Shown here one piece after another: positions 36,056-44,844 of a stretch of 64,000 bases of DNA. The position numbers and the translations under genes are program-made. Source of the DNA: Clostridium_AW sp963515715 (GTDB taxonomy: Bacteria; Bacillota; Clostridia; Clostridiales; Clostridiaceae); NCBI RefSeq assembly GCF_963515715.1, contig NZ_CAUPZS010000006.1:62001-126000 (forward strand), in the 5' to 3' direction. The notes under the pieces are model-generated. The model did not search any database. It worked only from the letters and a program-made list of their open reading frames with translations, and had not been told where the DNA came from. Every line of letters starts with the position of its first letter. Within the stretch, counting starts at the first letter, position 1.

Positions 36056-36862
36056 TATTTGAATTTCAGATATCATATCTTCTACTGATTTTGTAAAAGT
36101 ATAATCAATCATGCAATATTCATATATATCACTTATAACTTCATATCCATTTTCTTTTATCCAATTTAAAAGATATTTAACTGCATCTTCATTATAATAT
36201 CCGCCATCTTTATACATACAAATATACTTTCCTTCTTGAAGGATTGTTTCTTCTTTAATGTGATATTTATCAGGAATGCTTATAAATGATCCTACATTAT
36301 ACTTAAATCCAGACTCAATTCCTTCTTTTAAGTATATGGTGCCATACTCCTTATGAGAAAATAAGTTTAATTCTTGAAGATGTCTTAACGCTCTTCTATA
36401 GGTCAGCATTATCTCTTCCTCATTAGCCTCTTCTTCACACTTTAAGTAAAAAATTTTTCTCTCTGTAAATATCTTAACGGATGGTTTATATAAATCCTTT
36501 TTATCTAGATATTTTGTGCGTTTATAAAAGTTCAATAAATGCTCAATGCTATTGTGCATCTCTTGGAGTTCTTCAATTTCTTTAACTATTTCATTATCTT
36601 TAGAGCTTAAGGCATCTATTATTAAATCATGCTCTCTATTATCTAAAAGATGTTTTATTTCCATTAAAGAAAAACCAATTTTCTTCAAATATACAATTTG
36701 TTTTAATATGGGAAGTTCTTTCATATCATAATATCTATAGTTATTCACTTCATCAACATACTGGGGTTTAAAAAGTCCAATTTTATCGTAATATATTAGA
36801 GTTTTTTTAGATATATTATGCATCTTTGCAACTTCATTAATTTTATATTTTTTATGTTCCAC
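36044..36862 (-). CDS. MerR family transcriptional activator with GyrI-like effector domain
   Basis: 272 aa. N-terminal MerR HTH (YKINEVAKMHNISKKTLIYYDKIGLFKP, NYRYYDMKELPILKQIVYLKKIGFSLMEIKHLL), a dimerisation helix to about residue 120, then a GyrI/BmrR-type ligand-binding domain (EGIESGFKYNVGSFISIPDKYH, GKYICMYKDGGYYN). Starts GTG after GGAGGAAGAGCT. The likely target is the 19-bp-spacer promoter just downstream; the effector is unknown but the family binds lipophilic or cationic small molecules. Confidence 0.88.
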   Translation of the reverse strand: MEHKKYKINEVAKMHNISKKTLIYYDKIGLFKPQYVDEVNNYRYYDMKELPILKQIVYLKKIGFSLMEIKHLLDNREHDLIIDALSSKDNEIVKEIEELQEMHNSIEHLLNFYKRTKYLDKKDLYKPSVKIFTERKIFYLKCEEEANEEEIMLTYRRALRHLQELNLFSHKEYGTIYLKEGIESGFKYNVGSFISIPDKYHIKEETILQEGKYICMYKDGGYYNEDAVKYLLNWIKENGYEVISDIYEYCMIDYTFTKSVEDMISEIQIRVR

Positions 36863-36914
36863 AGCTCTTCCTCCAAACCATGCCCTTAGTTCATTCTTTT
36901 TTAGATAAATATTG

Positions 36915-39900
36915 TTACTCTATAGATTTTTCTATTAACTCCCACACTTCTTCATCACTTTTATCATTGATAAATCTATATCCATTACCATCTACTGCTG
37001 TGTCCAACTGACATACTGGAGAATATTCACAATATCTACAAGGAGTAGAGGAATCACTCTTTTTATAAGGTTTTATACTTATGTTACCTTCTAACATTTC
37101 CTCACATAAATTAACTATCATATCCCTCACATATTTTCTTAGCATTTGAAATTGCTCCTTAGTCGCCGCAGAAGAGCTCTTAGCTATAGTACCATCCTTA
37201 TTTATTCTTACAGGTAAAATATCTGAAGAACCTTTTAGATTTTTATCCATAGCTCCTATTATTTCAGCATCTGCCAATATTAATCCATTCATCTTCAACT
37301 CTTTTATTATTTTATTTTCTATTTCTTCTTCACTTATGTCTCCTTTAGTTTTTATTATTGGGTCATCCAATTTAAAATATAACATAGCTGCTGGAAAAGC
37401 ATTATCTCCGTACTTTTTCTCAATTTCATTTAAAAGAGCATCAAGGTACACCAGTAGCTGTATCTGTAAACCATAGTAAACATCAGATAATTTAAACTCT
37501 TTACTTCCTGATTTATAATCAATAATTCTTATATATGTTCCTTCTTTACCCTTTAAATCATCTATTCTATCTACTCTACCGATTAAGTTTACAGTTTCCC
37601 CTGAACTTAATTCTATAGATATAGGGGGCAAATCACCATTAAATCCGAAGGACAATTCATAATCTAATGGCTTAAATTCCCCTTTCTTTATCTGTTTTCC
37701 TATGATAGACACAGCTCTAGTTAATATTCTTTTTACTGTATTGCCCATATATTCATACCTTGGAGAGCTTTTAAATATAGTACCTGGCATCTCTTCAATT
37801 TTTTCATCTACAATATTAGATACAATTCCACTGCACAGCTCACTGCTTACATCTTCCCACTGAATTTCTTTGTCCTCCATATAATATGAGAAATCTTCAA
37901 GAACTTCATGCATTAGAGTACCAATGCCTGGAGTTGTAAGTTTATATATTTTTCGTTCTTTTGCCTTTATTCCATACTTTATAAAATAAGCAAAGGGACA
38001 TTCTGAATATTTTTCAAGCCTAGATACACTGATATTCATTTTTGAACCATATAGTTTTCTAGCTTTTTTAGTATCTAATATCTCCGCTTCATTATTATGA
38101 GAAAATCCTCCTAATATATTAGTTAATTTATCCTTCCAATCATGATTTTCAACATACCAGCTATATACACTTAGCCAAAGAGGATCAATCTCTAAATTAT
38201 CATCTTTTCTTAAATTAACAATCAGTTCATTAAAGGTAGCCTTTGGTGTAGTAACTTTAGCAATATTTTCTTCTATATTATCTCTTTTTATAATATCGCT
38301 AGTTTCTATAATATTGGGGAAAATTCTTTTAATCCTAGAGACAACAATAGAGGGCCTTAAGGATTTTCCTTCATGGTCTGCTATAGGATAACTTATCCTT
38401 AAATAATGGCTCATAGTAGTCATGGTTATATAGGTTGTAAATTGTTCTTCAAAGGCTTTACTCTTAGTATCCTTAGCTAACTCTATGCCACTGTTATATA
38501 AACTTTCTCTATCCATATCTGTTAAAATACCCTCGGTGGATATAACCCCTGGGAACACACCATCATTAACACCAATAATATAGAGGGCTTTTATTTGGTG
38601 ACTTCTAAGTCTTTGAATGCTACTTACTAAAAGTTGATCTAGAGATGGAGGTATTAATCCTAACTCATATTGTTCAAATCCACTTTTAAGCAACTTCCCA
38701 AAAACATCTATGGTTATCTCTTCTTCCTTTAGTACCTCTACAATTTGGTCCATTAAGTCTATTATTATATTCCATATTTGATTATATTCACTTACTCTAT
38801 CTAGTTGATTTTCTTCTTTAAATTTGACTATCCATTCCTCAATTTTTTTATTTACGTTCATAACATTTAAGAAGTCATATAGAGCTTTACTCATTTCTTT
38901 AGCCCCTTTACTTCCCTTTAAGCTTTTATGAAATTCTATCAATGGAGTAGTTACTTCTTCTTTTAAAGAATTAATAAAATTTAAATCCTCTTTTTCTTCT
39001 TCAGAGATTTCCTCTTCTTTACTGAATCCATATCTTATCCTATATTGCCAGCTATCGATTTCAGTCCATTTCTTACCCCTTATTCCATTTGCTAAAACAT
39101 AATTCTCTAAAACATCAATTTCTTCTTCTTTCAAATCTGAAAGTCCTGTCTTTAAATATCTAAAAACAGATTCATAGCTCCATCCCTTTGCAAATATCTC
39201 TATAGATGATAGTACAAATACCACAAGAGGGTTGCTATTAATTTCAAGTTTTTTATCTATGAAATACGGAATTTCATATTGAGAAAACACCGCTCTGACT
39301 AAATTCTCATAGCCCTCCAAATCTCCTGTTATAACCGCAATATCTTTATATCTATATCCTTTTTCTCTAACTAATTTTAAAATATTTCTAGCTGTATCTT
39401 CAATTTCTGTATACTTGTTTAACGCTCTGAATAAAGTTATGTCTTTTGTGTCCTCTCTATATTCTTTATAAGGAAAGGCATATAAATTTTTTTCTAAATG
39501 AATTAATTCTTTTTTCTCCTTAAATCTATAACAAGGTGAACAGTTTAATGCTAAAGGTTTCTCATATTTTATATTGTTTTCTTCTATTATATTTAAAAAC
39601 TTCTCTTCAGTATTTTTACTAGGATAAAATAAATCTAGGTTATCTATTGGAGAGGTTCCTTCCAATGCATCAGTACTTAAAGTTACATTTACCCTTTTTG
39701 CCTTACAAAGTATTTTTTCTAATATCTTATATTCTTGAGGAGTAAAGTCAAAAAATTCATCAATCCAAACTTCTGCATTATTAAATAAATTAGACTTATC
39801 TAGTTTATCTACTAATATAGTTAAATCATCATCGGTATCTATGTATTTGTTATGTAAATTTTCTTCAAATCTTAAATATATATGACCTAAATCTTCAATT

Positions 39901-40361
39901 TTACTTTTAAGAGTATTTTCCATTATACCCTCTGAAGACTCAAGTAAACTTTCTGGAGTAATACTATATCTCTTAAATTCAGTTATAAGATCAGACATAG
40001 TAGAAATAAATCCATCTCTTTTAGAGGTATTTTTAAATACTTTTAGCTCATCACCTAAATCATTTATTATTTTATATATGAGTATACTCTTCCCTGAATC
40101 TTTAATGTGTCTATGAGTAATTCCCCCCACCTCATTAAACACTTTATAAGCTAATCTTTTGAAGCTAAGAACCTGTGCTTTATTTATATTCTCTTCTCCA
40201 AGAAAATCCAATAAATTCTTTTCACTTTGAAAGGAAAATTGTTCTGGTACAAGAAGAATTTTTGTAGTATCTTCTCCCTTTTCAATCTTTCTTTTTATAT
40301 CCTGTAGGCAATAATAACTTTTACCACTGCCAGACCTTCCATAAATAAATCTTAAACTCAT
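36915..40361 (-). CDS. addB: ATP-dependent helicase/nuclease subunit B
   Basis: 1148 aa beginning MSLRFIYGRSGSGKS, the AddB Walker A. The C-terminal RecB-type nuclease shows VGRVDRIDDL, IRIIDYKSG and the iron-staple cysteines: one in YSECPFAYF and three in CRYCEYSPVC (CX2C then CX5C). AddAB processes double-strand breaks and recognises chi-like sites. AAGGTGG selects ATG 40361; the frame is open further upstream. Its usual partner addA is not next to it: the following gene is the MerR regulator 52 nt downstream. Confidence 0.95.
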   Translation of the reverse strand: MSLRFIYGRSGSGKSYYCLQDIKRKIEKGEDTTKILLVPEQFSFQSEKNLLDFLGEENINKAQVLSFKRLAYKVFNEVGGITHRHIKDSGKSILIYKIINDLGDELKVFKNTSKRDGFISTMSDLITEFKRYSITPESLLESSEGIMENTLKSKIEDLGHIYLRFEENLHNKYIDTDDDLTILVDKLDKSNLFNNAEVWIDEFFDFTPQEYKILEKILCKAKRVNVTLSTDALEGTSPIDNLDLFYPSKNTEEKFLNIIEENNIKYEKPLALNCSPCYRFKEKKELIHLEKNLYAFPYKEYREDTKDITLFRALNKYTEIEDTARNILKLVREKGYRYKDIAVITGDLEGYENLVRAVFSQYEIPYFIDKKLEINSNPLVVFVLSSIEIFAKGWSYESVFRYLKTGLSDLKEEEIDVLENYVLANGIRGKKWTEIDSWQYRIRYGFSKEEEISEEEKEDLNFINSLKEEVTTPLIEFHKSLKGSKGAKEMSKALYDFLNVMNVNKKIEEWIVKFKEENQLDRVSEYNQIWNIIIDLMDQIVEVLKEEEITIDVFGKLLKSGFEQYELGLIPPSLDQLLVSSIQRLRSHQIKALYIIGVNDGVFPGVISTEGILTDMDRESLYNSGIELAKDTKSKAFEEQFTTYITMTTMSHYLRISYPIADHEGKSLRPSIVVSRIKRIFPNIIETSDIIKRDNIEENIAKVTTPKATFNELIVNLRKDDNLEIDPLWLSVYSWYVENHDWKDKLTNILGGFSHNNEAEILDTKKARKLYGSKMNISVSRLEKYSECPFAYFIKYGIKAKERKIYKLTTPGIGTLMHEVLEDFSYYMEDKEIQWEDVSSELCSGIVSNIVDEKIEEMPGTIFKSSPRYEYMGNTVKRILTRAVSIIGKQIKKGEFKPLDYELSFGFNGDLPPISIELSSGETVNLIGRVDRIDDLKGKEGTYIRIIDYKSGSKEFKLSDVYYGLQIQLLVYLDALLNEIEKKYGDNAFPAAMLYFKLDDPIIKTKGDISEEEIENKIIKELKMNGLILADAEIIGAMDKNLKGSSDILPVRINKDGTIAKSSSAATKEQFQMLRKYVRDMIVNLCEEMLEGNISIKPYKKSDSSTPCRYCEYSPVCQLDTAVDGNGYRFINDKSDEEVWELIEKSIE

Positions 40362-40529
40362 GTTAAATTCCACCTTATAAGTAATGTTATTATTATTGTA
40401 ACCTAATTTATTTTGAAAAAACAGTGGTACTACTTTTTTCATTGGAGGGCTGAAATTCAATGAAGAGTTAAAATGAAAATTGAAGATTATAGATATTACA
40501 TAAAACATTTATGAGTTTCAACAAATATA

Positions 40530-40629
40530 AAAATGCTATGCAATGCTTCTTATGTTGATTCGCTGCAATAAGAACTTCTAGAATTTCTAAATTTTGCTCA
40601 AATGCATAATCCACATTACATAGCATTTT
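40530..40629. repeat. 100-bp nested inverted-repeat element
   Basis: Outer arms AAAATGCTATG and CATAGCATTTT (11 bp perfect) enclose an inner TTCTTAT/ATAAGAA hairpin and a TCTAGAATTTCTAAATTT segment reminiscent of the MITE family. It lies in the 593-bp gap between addB and the AraC gene, which otherwise holds AT-rich DNA to about 40700 and then GC-richer island sequence. A 77-codon frame across it lacks a credible start and is not called. Confidence 0.5.
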
Positions 40630-40814
40630 AAATTTTACACATGAAATTATAAATATAAGTATTTGAGAGAAAAATTGGTTACATCCTATGTTAAGGTTCA
40701 ACTTTAGGCTCTGGAAGCCGCATGAACGCTGCGTTTTTCGCCCCTAATCGCGCGACTTTTGCCCTCTTGACTTTCCCTGCCTTTGCTATTTATCGCGGCT
40801 GCTGAAAAGGAAAA

Positions 40815-40850
40815 ACGACGGCTTTGATTTTACTTCAAAACCGCCGTCAA
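40815..40850 (-). terminator. GC-rich hairpin downstream of the AraC gene
   Basis: GACGGC-TTTGA pairs with TCAAAACCGCCGTC; on the minus strand it is followed by GTTTTTCC. It lies about 100 nt past the AraC stop, in the island. Confidence 0.55.
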
Positions 40851-40954
40851 GCTATTTGCATTTAGTTAAGCACATGAAAATCTTGCCGCCGAACAACGGT
40901 TTTTTTATTATCCGCTTGGCGGTACGCTGTGCATTTCATAGCCATTCTTAGTTC

Positions 40955-41812
40955 TTATTTCTGCTGAACAGGAATCCAAATCTCGCTGTAATATTTTTCG
41001 TCCTGCACACCTTTTTCATACTCGGCAGGATCACTATACATTTCAATATTGTAACCCGCCGCAATCTCATAGTCCTTACTGTTGGGTAACCATTCCGAGA
41101 AAATCTTCTTGTGAACATCTTGCAAAGAATGAGAACCTGCACCTCTGCAAGCAAAAACAGCCCATGTGTGCTTAGGAATAACCCTTGTGATAAAACCCTC
41201 AGCAATTTCCTTGATTGGGTTGTAGTTATCCGCAATCAGATATTCAAACTCATTGCCGCCTATATTTTCATCAATGGATACACCGTACACACTGCAAACA
41301 ATATCGCTTTTCCCTGTTTGATAATACTCCGTCCACAATTTCGGAACTTCTGTTGCCGCTTCATCATACTTGAATACCTTTGATACACCGATAATGGTAA
41401 ACGCGTCTTTTTTTACGATTTTGTAATCCATAGTATAACCTCCTTCTAATGTAAGTTTGATTTTTAGCGAAGCAAAAGATTTTATCATTGTTTCGCCTTT
41501 TCGTACAGAAGTTGGAGTTTCACCATGAAACCGAGTAAAAGCTTTTGTAAAGCTATCGGGTGAATCGTAGCCGTATTTGAGTGCAATATCAATAATTTTT
41601 CTGTCAGTGGAAACAAGCTCGCTGCCGGCAAGCGTAAGCCTACGTTTCTTAATATACTCCCCAACCGTAAAACCGCAAAGCATAGCAAATCCTTTTTGAA
41701 AATAGAACGATGATACCATTGCCTGTTTTGCAATATCTTCGATTGTGAGTTCTTCGGTGATATTGTCCTCAATATAGCTGATTGCTTTACTAATACATTC
41801 AGTCCACTCCAT
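40955..41812 (-). CDS. AraC family regulator with GyrI-like effector domain (horizontally acquired)
   Basis: 285 aa. N-terminal AraC double HTH (about 1-108: AISYIEDNITEELTIEDIAKQAMVSSFYFQKGFAMLCGFTVGEYIKKRRL, DIALKYGYDSPDSFTKAFTRFHGETPTSVRKG) is followed by a GyrI/BmrR-type effector domain (about 120-285). The Rob/SoxS-type arrangement suggests sensing of small hydrophobic compounds. Codon choice and GC are clearly higher than in flanking genes, indicating recent transfer from a higher-GC Firmicute. AGGAGGTG selects ATG 41812. Confidence 0.9.
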   Translation of the reverse strand: MEWTECISKAISYIEDNITEELTIEDIAKQAMVSSFYFQKGFAMLCGFTVGEYIKKRRLTLAGSELVSTDRKIIDIALKYGYDSPDSFTKAFTRFHGETPTSVRKGETMIKSFASLKIKLTLEGGYTMDYKIVKKDAFTIIGVSKVFKYDEAATEVPKLWTEYYQTGKSDIVCSVYGVSIDENIGGNEFEYLIADNYNPIKEIAEGFITRVIPKHTWAVFACRGAGSHSLQDVHKKIFSEWLPNSKDYEIAAGYNIEMYSDPAEYEKGVQDEKYYSEIWIPVQQK

Positions 41813-42000
41813 GCTCAACACCTCCTGTCTGTACCTATATCTTACGATTTTCAAAGGGGCTTTTCCCGATTTTTAGTGTTTAGTTTTGTCTGTTAGCCGA
41901 ATGATAGCAATAAACTTCCTGCAAATATGGAAAGACAGACTGCAAGTGGTTGTGTATACCCCAACGTTGCTTATGTAGCCTTACTTTATTACTAATGCTA

Positions 42001-42093
42001 TTATTTCCGCAATCTCTCATAGGCGATTTGAATATCGCCTTGCTCCAACAATTCTTTATAGATTGCGATATAGTCATTTAGGTTTTTATCCAT
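42001..42093 (-). pseudogene. Truncated N-terminus of a DUF7000-like protein
   Basis: ATG at 42093 with GAGGACGG upstream opens 30 codons reading MDKNLNDYIAIYKELLEQGD then IQIAYERLRK before TAA. This resembles the N-terminus of the longer DUF7000-type proteins, so the remainder appears lost. It lies within the GC-richer island, upstream of the AraC gene; the rest of 41813-42456 holds a hairpin, unrecognised coding debris and MITE copy B. Confidence 0.4.
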
Positions 42094-42149
42094 AGTTGCG
42101 CCGTCCTCAATTATGTATTATATCACACCACTCAATTTACATGGAAACA

Positions 42150-42194
42150 GTAAAAATCACGCTGCGAACAATTTTGTTTGCAGCGTGATTTTTC
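42150..42194. terminator. Bidirectional GC-rich terminator-like hairpin in the island
   Basis: A 14-bp perfect stem (AAAAATCACGCTGC / GCAGCGTGATTTTT) with a 14-nt loop has T-runs on both strands. It separates the DUF7000-like remnant from unrecognised sequence to its right. Confidence 0.7.
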
Positions 42195-42369
42195 TATATA
42201 AAGTTTGGCATTTTCGCTGTGTTCGTTGTTGTAGGAAGTGAAAGAGAATTTATTGTGTGTTATCGAAAAAACCGGACGTTTCAGCTGGGATATTGAATGA
42301 AAAAGATTTATGCCGACTTTGCCAAAATCCAAGTTTTCACCGTAGTAGTTAATAGATGAAATTCCTCCA

Positions 42370-42453
42370 GGAATTTCTAAATTAAAAAATTTAAGAATTC
42401 CCACACCGGGAATTCTCTCCTTTACTCTTCATTTTTAACTTTTAACTCTTAAC
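42370..42453 (-). repeat. MITE-like dispersed repeat, copy B
   Basis: Starts GGAATTTCTAAATT, then the hairpin GAATTCCC-acacc-GGGAATTC and CTCTCCTTTACTCTTCA. It is nearly identical to copy A over its length and marks the right boundary of the GC-richer island. Strand is arbitrary. Confidence 0.7.
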
Positions 42454-42456
42454 TAT

Positions 42457-43194
42457 TTATTTATTCTCAATCTCAAATAATTTATATGAAAAGTCCATAG
42501 TAATTCCATCTTCAAATACTATTACATTGCTAAATTCCACAAGTCCTCTTCCTTCTTTAAATAGCTTTGTTTCTTTGTAAGTTTTATCCGGATATCCCTC
42601 TACTCCTTTAATAATAGTTTCTGTTTTTATTATTCTTTTTCCATCCTTGTCTTTAGAAACTTCTATTATAGCAGTTTCAGCTTTATAATTTTTCCCTTTT
42701 AATTCTACTTCATCTTGCCACTTATTTTCCTTTTCTAATGGTAGTTTTAATATTGTAGATTTTTCAATAGCTCCTTGATTCTTTTTAATTTCTCCGTTCT
42801 TTTGCACTTCTTTTACAGATTCATTGTCTATGGTATATTCTTTTGCAAATTGTAATTTATCTCCACTAGCTTCTTCTCCCTCTTCAGCTAACTTTATAAT
42901 ATTTCCGTTTAAATTAATAACTAAAGTTTCTTTACTTCCAGAAACCTTATCAATCTTTACTACCTCACTATATTCTGCGGTGCCACTGTAATGCATCTCA
43001 AACATATCTTCTTTAGAAAAAAAAGCTGCTAATTCTTTATTATATTCTTTGCCATTTTTATCTTCATTAATTTCTGCTTTTACGTTATTCTCTTGTGAGG
43101 AAGAAATATTATTATTTTTTCCACAACCAGTAAATGAAAATATTATAGTAATTGCAGATATTACTAATATAATCTTTTTTAATCCCTTATTCAT
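42457..43194 (-). CDS. Secreted lipoprotein of unknown function
   Basis: 245 aa with a lipoprotein signal peptide and lipobox FTGC (Cys at about residue 24). The mature part is charged and strand-rich (DMFEMHYSGTAEYSEVVKID, TLVINLNGNIIKLAEEGEE, KTETIIKGVEGYPDKTYKETKLF), likely a beta-sandwich on the outer face of the membrane. I do not recognise a family. AGAGGAGA precedes the ATG. It diverges from the DUF2680-like gene across the 11-bp repeats, so both may be controlled together. Confidence 0.8.
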   Translation of the reverse strand: MNKGLKKIILVISAITIIFSFTGCGKNNNISSSQENNVKAEINEDKNGKEYNKELAAFFSKEDMFEMHYSGTAEYSEVVKIDKVSGSKETLVINLNGNIIKLAEEGEEASGDKLQFAKEYTIDNESVKEVQKNGEIKKNQGAIEKSTILKLPLEKENKWQDEVELKGKNYKAETAIIEVSKDKDGKRIIKTETIIKGVEGYPDKTYKETKLFKEGRGLVEFSNVIVFEDGITMDFSYKLFEIENK

Positions 43195-43277
43195 AATAGT
43201 TCTCCTCTTAATATTTTGCTTAATTACATGTTACCACAATTAACCATAGTATAGATTACATTGAATTTACGAATATA

Positions 43278-43340
43278 TTACAAAATAGTTACAAAATAGT
43301 TACAAAGCAATTACAAAATAGTCACAAAATAATTTTCACA
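43278..43340. promoter_or_regulatory. Five direct TTACAAA repeats with exact 11-bp period
   Basis: TTACAA/TCACAA units begin at 43278, 43289, 43300, 43311 and 43322, each separated by 5 bp (mostly AATAG). A looser TTTTCACA follows at 43333. The 6+5 geometry is that of PhoP/OmpR-type response-regulator arrays. They lie between two divergent genes for exported proteins. Confidence 0.6.
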
Positions 43341-43426
43341 ATTCTATCACAATCTCCTCATAGTTTAATCAAAATTATGCCTTATCATGTATTCATAGAT
43401 AAAAAATTATTTAGGAGGATTTTATT

Positions 43427-43933
43427 ATGAAAAGAAGAAATATTATAACAACATTAGCTTTAACATTGGCTTTAGGGGTAGGAGCTACTGCTTATGCTGC
43501 TACAGCATCACCTAGAAATACAAATCCATTAAATACCACTAACGACACTACATCATCCTTCAGAAGAATGGGAGGAATGATGGGCACTGGTGGTTATGAT
43601 ATGATGACATCAATGTTGAAAAATAAATTAAACATGAGTGATAAAGAAATTGAAGATGCGCTTAATTCTGGAAAACATATGTGGGAAATAGCAGAAGAAA
43701 AAGGAATGAGCAATGAAGAGTTTAGAAATGCCATGCTTGAAGAAAGAACAAAAGCTATTGACGGAGCAGTGAGTAGTGGAGAAATCACCAAAGAAGAAGG
43801 CGAAAGATTTAAAGAAGACTTAAAAAACAACATAGAAAATTGCATAGGCGTCGGCTCAGGATCAGGAAACGGTTTTAGTGGAATGATGAGAAGAGGTAGA
43901 GGCGGCAGAGGATGCGGTTCAAATTTCAACTAA
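43427..43933 (+). CDS. Secreted DUF2680/YckD-like protein
   Basis: 168 aa with a signal peptide (about 1-24, ending TAYAA). The central helical part (KLNMSDKEIEDALNSGKHMWEIAEEKGMSNEEFRNAMLEERTKAID, SGEITKEEGERFKEDL) matches clostridial DUF2680-type small exported proteins. The mature N-terminal region is Met/Gly-rich (GGMMGTGGYDMM) and the tail is Gly/Arg-rich (MMRRGRGGRGCG). Function unknown. GGAGG precedes the ATG. Confidence 0.75.
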   Translation: MKRRNIITTLALTLALGVGATAYAATASPRNTNPLNTTNDTTSSFRRMGGMMGTGGYDMMTSMLKNKLNMSDKEIEDALNSGKHMWEIAEEKGMSNEEFRNAMLEERTKAIDGAVSSGEITKEEGERFKEDLKNNIENCIGVGSGSGNGFSGMMRRGRGGRGCGSNFN

Positions 43934-43949
43934 AATTATAATGTACAAA

Positions 43950-43978
43950 AACAAAAGAGGCTAAATTGCCTCTTTTTT
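43950..43978. terminator. Bidirectional terminator between DUF2680-like gene and ric
   Basis: AAAAGAGGC / GCCTCTTTT with a 6-nt loop and T-runs on both sides, between convergent genes. Confidence 0.85.
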
Positions 43979-44678
43979 ATTTCCCAAGTCTCGGAAACAT
44001 TATATTATTTTCTAAATGAATGTGAGTAAATAAATCTAATTCAATTTCTTCAAGTTTGTCATAAGTGTATTTATAAGTGTTACATCCGTCCTTTGGAACT
44101 TCATAATTATGAGTAATTTTTCTTAATTCCTTTAGTATGTCTCCTGCTCCAGTATGCTCAGCTTCAAGTTCTTCTATTATTTTTACTGCCTTATTCAAAG
44201 CTTCTTTTGAACCTTCATTTTCATATTTTTTAATTAGTGGGAATACTATTTCCTCTTCTTTTATTAAGTGCTCCTCTAATTCCATTTTTAAATTATGAAA
44301 TAACTTATATACCTTACTTAATTCAGGATGGTTTTCTCCATGTACTCTTAATATTTTTGTAGTCAATTCACTTACTATTGGAAGTTCTTCATTTAAAAAT
44401 CCATGATGCTTATTTACAATATAGTCTATCAAATCATTGTAGCTTGTATTTAACCAATCCACTTCTTCCTTTATAAGAGAATCAATCTCCTCATATTCAT
44501 CATGAAGATCTTTTAAAACTTCCTCTTCATTTAAATTGTTTTCTTTTATTGCATCTATTAAAGGTCTATTCCCTCCGCAACAAAAATCAATACCATACCT
44601 TCTAAATACATCCATAGCTTTTGGAAACTTAACAACTATATCTCCTATTTTATGTGAACTTTTAAAAACTTTATTCAT
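43977..44678 (-). CDS. ric: Iron-sulfur cluster repair di-iron protein (ScdA/YtfE family)
   Basis: 233 aa. The N-terminal DUF542 domain carries the FCCGGNRPL motif (C33, C34). The C-terminal hemerythrin-like domain supplies di-iron ligands (NKHHGFLNEELP, HGENHPELSKVYKLFHNLKMELEEHLIKEEEIVFPLI, EAEHTGAGDILKELR, THIHLENNIMFPRL). Ric proteins help restore Fe-S clusters after NO or peroxide damage. It diverges from fprA, an O2/NO reductase, across a perfect palindrome; joint control is very likely. GGAGGTATG precedes the start. Confidence 0.95.
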   Translation of the reverse strand: MNKVFKSSHKIGDIVVKFPKAMDVFRRYGIDFCCGGNRPLIDAIKENNLNEEEVLKDLHDEYEEIDSLIKEEVDWLNTSYNDLIDYIVNKHHGFLNEELPIVSELTTKILRVHGENHPELSKVYKLFHNLKMELEEHLIKEEEIVFPLIKKYENEGSKEALNKAVKIIEELEAEHTGAGDILKELRKITHNYEVPKDGCNTYKYTYDKLEEIELDLFTHIHLENNIMFPRLGK

Positions 44679-44737
44679 TATTCATACCTCCATAAATTTA
44701 TATTTTATGCCTTCATTATAGCCAGTATAGGAAAACT

Positions 44738-44783
44738 AATATGTGATTAGAATCAATTTTAAAATTGATTCTAATCACATATT
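44738..44783. promoter_or_regulatory. 46-bp perfect palindrome with two FNR-like boxes between ric and fprA
   Basis: A perfect inverted repeat of 23+23 bp with no spacer. Each half contains one box matching TTGATNNNNATCAA at 9 of 10 positions: GTGAT-TAGA-ATCAA at 44743-44756 and its mirror TTGAT-TCTA-ATCAC at 44765-44778. Box centres are 22 bp apart, two helical turns. It lies between the divergent ric and fprA starts. Confidence 0.85.
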
Positions 44784-44844
44784 GTATGGAAAATCAGTTG
44801 TATCATTTAATTAAACAAAAACAAATTTTAGAAGAGGTGTTAAC

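Noticed and set aside
40468..40701. 77-codon minus-strand open frame between addB and the AraC gene
   Set aside because: It crosses the 100-bp inverted-repeat element, has no ribosome binding site at its start and shows no protein-like pattern.
41880..42077. 65-codon frame overlapping the DUF7000-like fragment
   Set aside because: Wrong frame relative to the recognisable fragment and no ribosome binding site.
42132..42404. 90-codon minus-strand open frame in the GC-richer island
   Set aside because: Its first codons lie in MITE copy B and its end runs through a terminator-like hairpin; it may be debris but not a gene.
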